A program made the translations under genes and the position numbers. A stretch of DNA of 6,830 nucleotides from CALNYX01 sp942490925 (GTDB taxonomy: Bacteria > Chlamydiota > Chlamydiia > Chlamydiales > JAAKFR01), in contig CALNYX010000038.1 of the NCBI GenBank assembly GCA_942490925.1, positions 1 to 6,830 of the forward strand. Reading direction: 5' to 3'. Below the pieces are notes generated by a model. That model searched no databases. It saw only the letters and a list, made by a program, of their open reading frames with translations, and was not told the origin of the DNA. Shown here one piece after another: positions 6,543 to 6,830 of this stretch; position 1 is the stretch's first letter; each line of letters starts with the position of its first letter.

Positions 6543-6830
6543 ATGATAACAGCAACCGATATGCGAACGACTTTCAGCCAGCTAGAAAGCTATCGTGATC
6601 TCGACCGCCAAATCAAAGCGTTGACCAAAGAGCGTGATGCGATCAAGCGTGAGCTGACCTGCGGATACTTTCTCGACCATGATGATTTCATCTTTGAGGG
6701 TCGCTTGCTAGCCACCTACAAGCCACATATTCAGATCACCTTCGACAAGAAGTGCTTCCAGTCTGAAAATCCTGATCTCTATGAAAAATACCTAGAGCCT
6801 AAAGAAATTCGTAAATTTTTACTTAAATAA
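6543..6830 (+). CDS. Small phage protein resembling the tail segment of YqaJ-type recombinases
   Basis: The complete 95-residue protein ends with TAA at the last bases of the window. Residues about 14-40 form a charged coiled coil (QLESYRDLDRQIKALTKERD and onward). A short beta-like part follows (FIFEGRLLATYKPH), then FDKKCFQSENPDLYEKY and a closing EIRKFLLK. The pattern of coiled coil, LATYK, F/D...F...PDLYE.Y and a final R-F-L-K resembles from memory a small domain found at the end of some YqaJ-type phage recombinases, or coded alone beside them. That would place it in an early replication or recombination block to the right. The resemblance is not tested and the function is unknown. The start at ATG 6543 is supported by AGAGGA at 6530-6535, seven bases away. 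It diverges from the packaging operon. Confidence 0.75.
   Translation: MITATDMRTTFSQLESYRDLDRQIKALTKERDAIKRELTCGYFLDHDDFIFEGRLLATYKPHIQITFDKKCFQSENPDLYEKYLEPKEIRKFLLK

Noticed and set aside
6392..6544. Upstream extension of the 65-residue gene to a 116-residue reading beginning at 6544
   Set aside because: It lacks a ribosome site, crosses both promoter candidates and overlaps the start of the divergent gene; ATG 6391 has a perfect AAGGAG.
1..6830. New defence system, CRISPR array, toxin-antitoxin pair or retron
   Set aside because: No repeat-spacer pattern, reverse transcriptase, nuclease-methylase pair or paired small toxin genes could be seen; the minus-strand genes fit phage packaging and assembly.

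Overview
The window looks like two unrelated pieces of DNA joined end to end. The right part, from about 1500 to 6830, is the packaging and head-start end of a tailed phage or prophage of the P22 type. It has balanced base composition (about half G+C in lines I sampled), long unbroken genes and strong Shine-Dalgarno sites, which suggests a phage of a proteobacterial host, probably gammaproteobacterial. The left part, from 1 to roughly 1360-1500, is AT-rich (about one third G+C in sampled lines). It carries a broken acyltransferase gene of the kind found in Bacteroidetes. The host assignments are my inference from protein style and base composition; no database was searched.

Left region (2-1335, + strand): a lysophospholipid acyltransferase (PlsC-like) gene cut by many small frameshifts. 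Several are explained by shortened A, T or G runs, the usual error of unpolished long reads. The protein can be pieced together from three frames and has a two-part hydrophobic C-terminal half. Junction region (about 1360-1503): here the phage scaffold reading frame changes character, and the phage sequence probably ends inside that gene.

Right region, minus strand, read from right to left: a 65-residue protein of unknown function (6391-6194), a small terminase-like protein with a helix-turn-helix (6124-5789), the large terminase ATPase/nuclease (5792-4272, TTG start overlapping the stop of the gene before it), a P22-type portal (4232-2139), and the N-terminal two thirds of a scaffolding protein (2127 leftward), cut off by the junction. 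This is the order of P22 genes 3-2-1-8, with coat expected next and missing. The terminase subunits would cut and pump DNA through the portal into a procapsid built around the scaffold.

At the right end a 95-residue gene on the + strand (6543-6830) points away from the packaging genes. The 151-base gap between the divergent genes (6392-6542) holds a good sigma70-type promoter for the + strand gene, a weaker candidate for the minus-strand operon, an 8-base direct repeat and two 8-base palindromes, so it is the likely control region. I see no CRISPR array, tRNA, rRNA, insertion sequence or clear new defence system. The most useful points are the junction, the frameshift pattern, the divergent control region and the two small uncharacterised genes.
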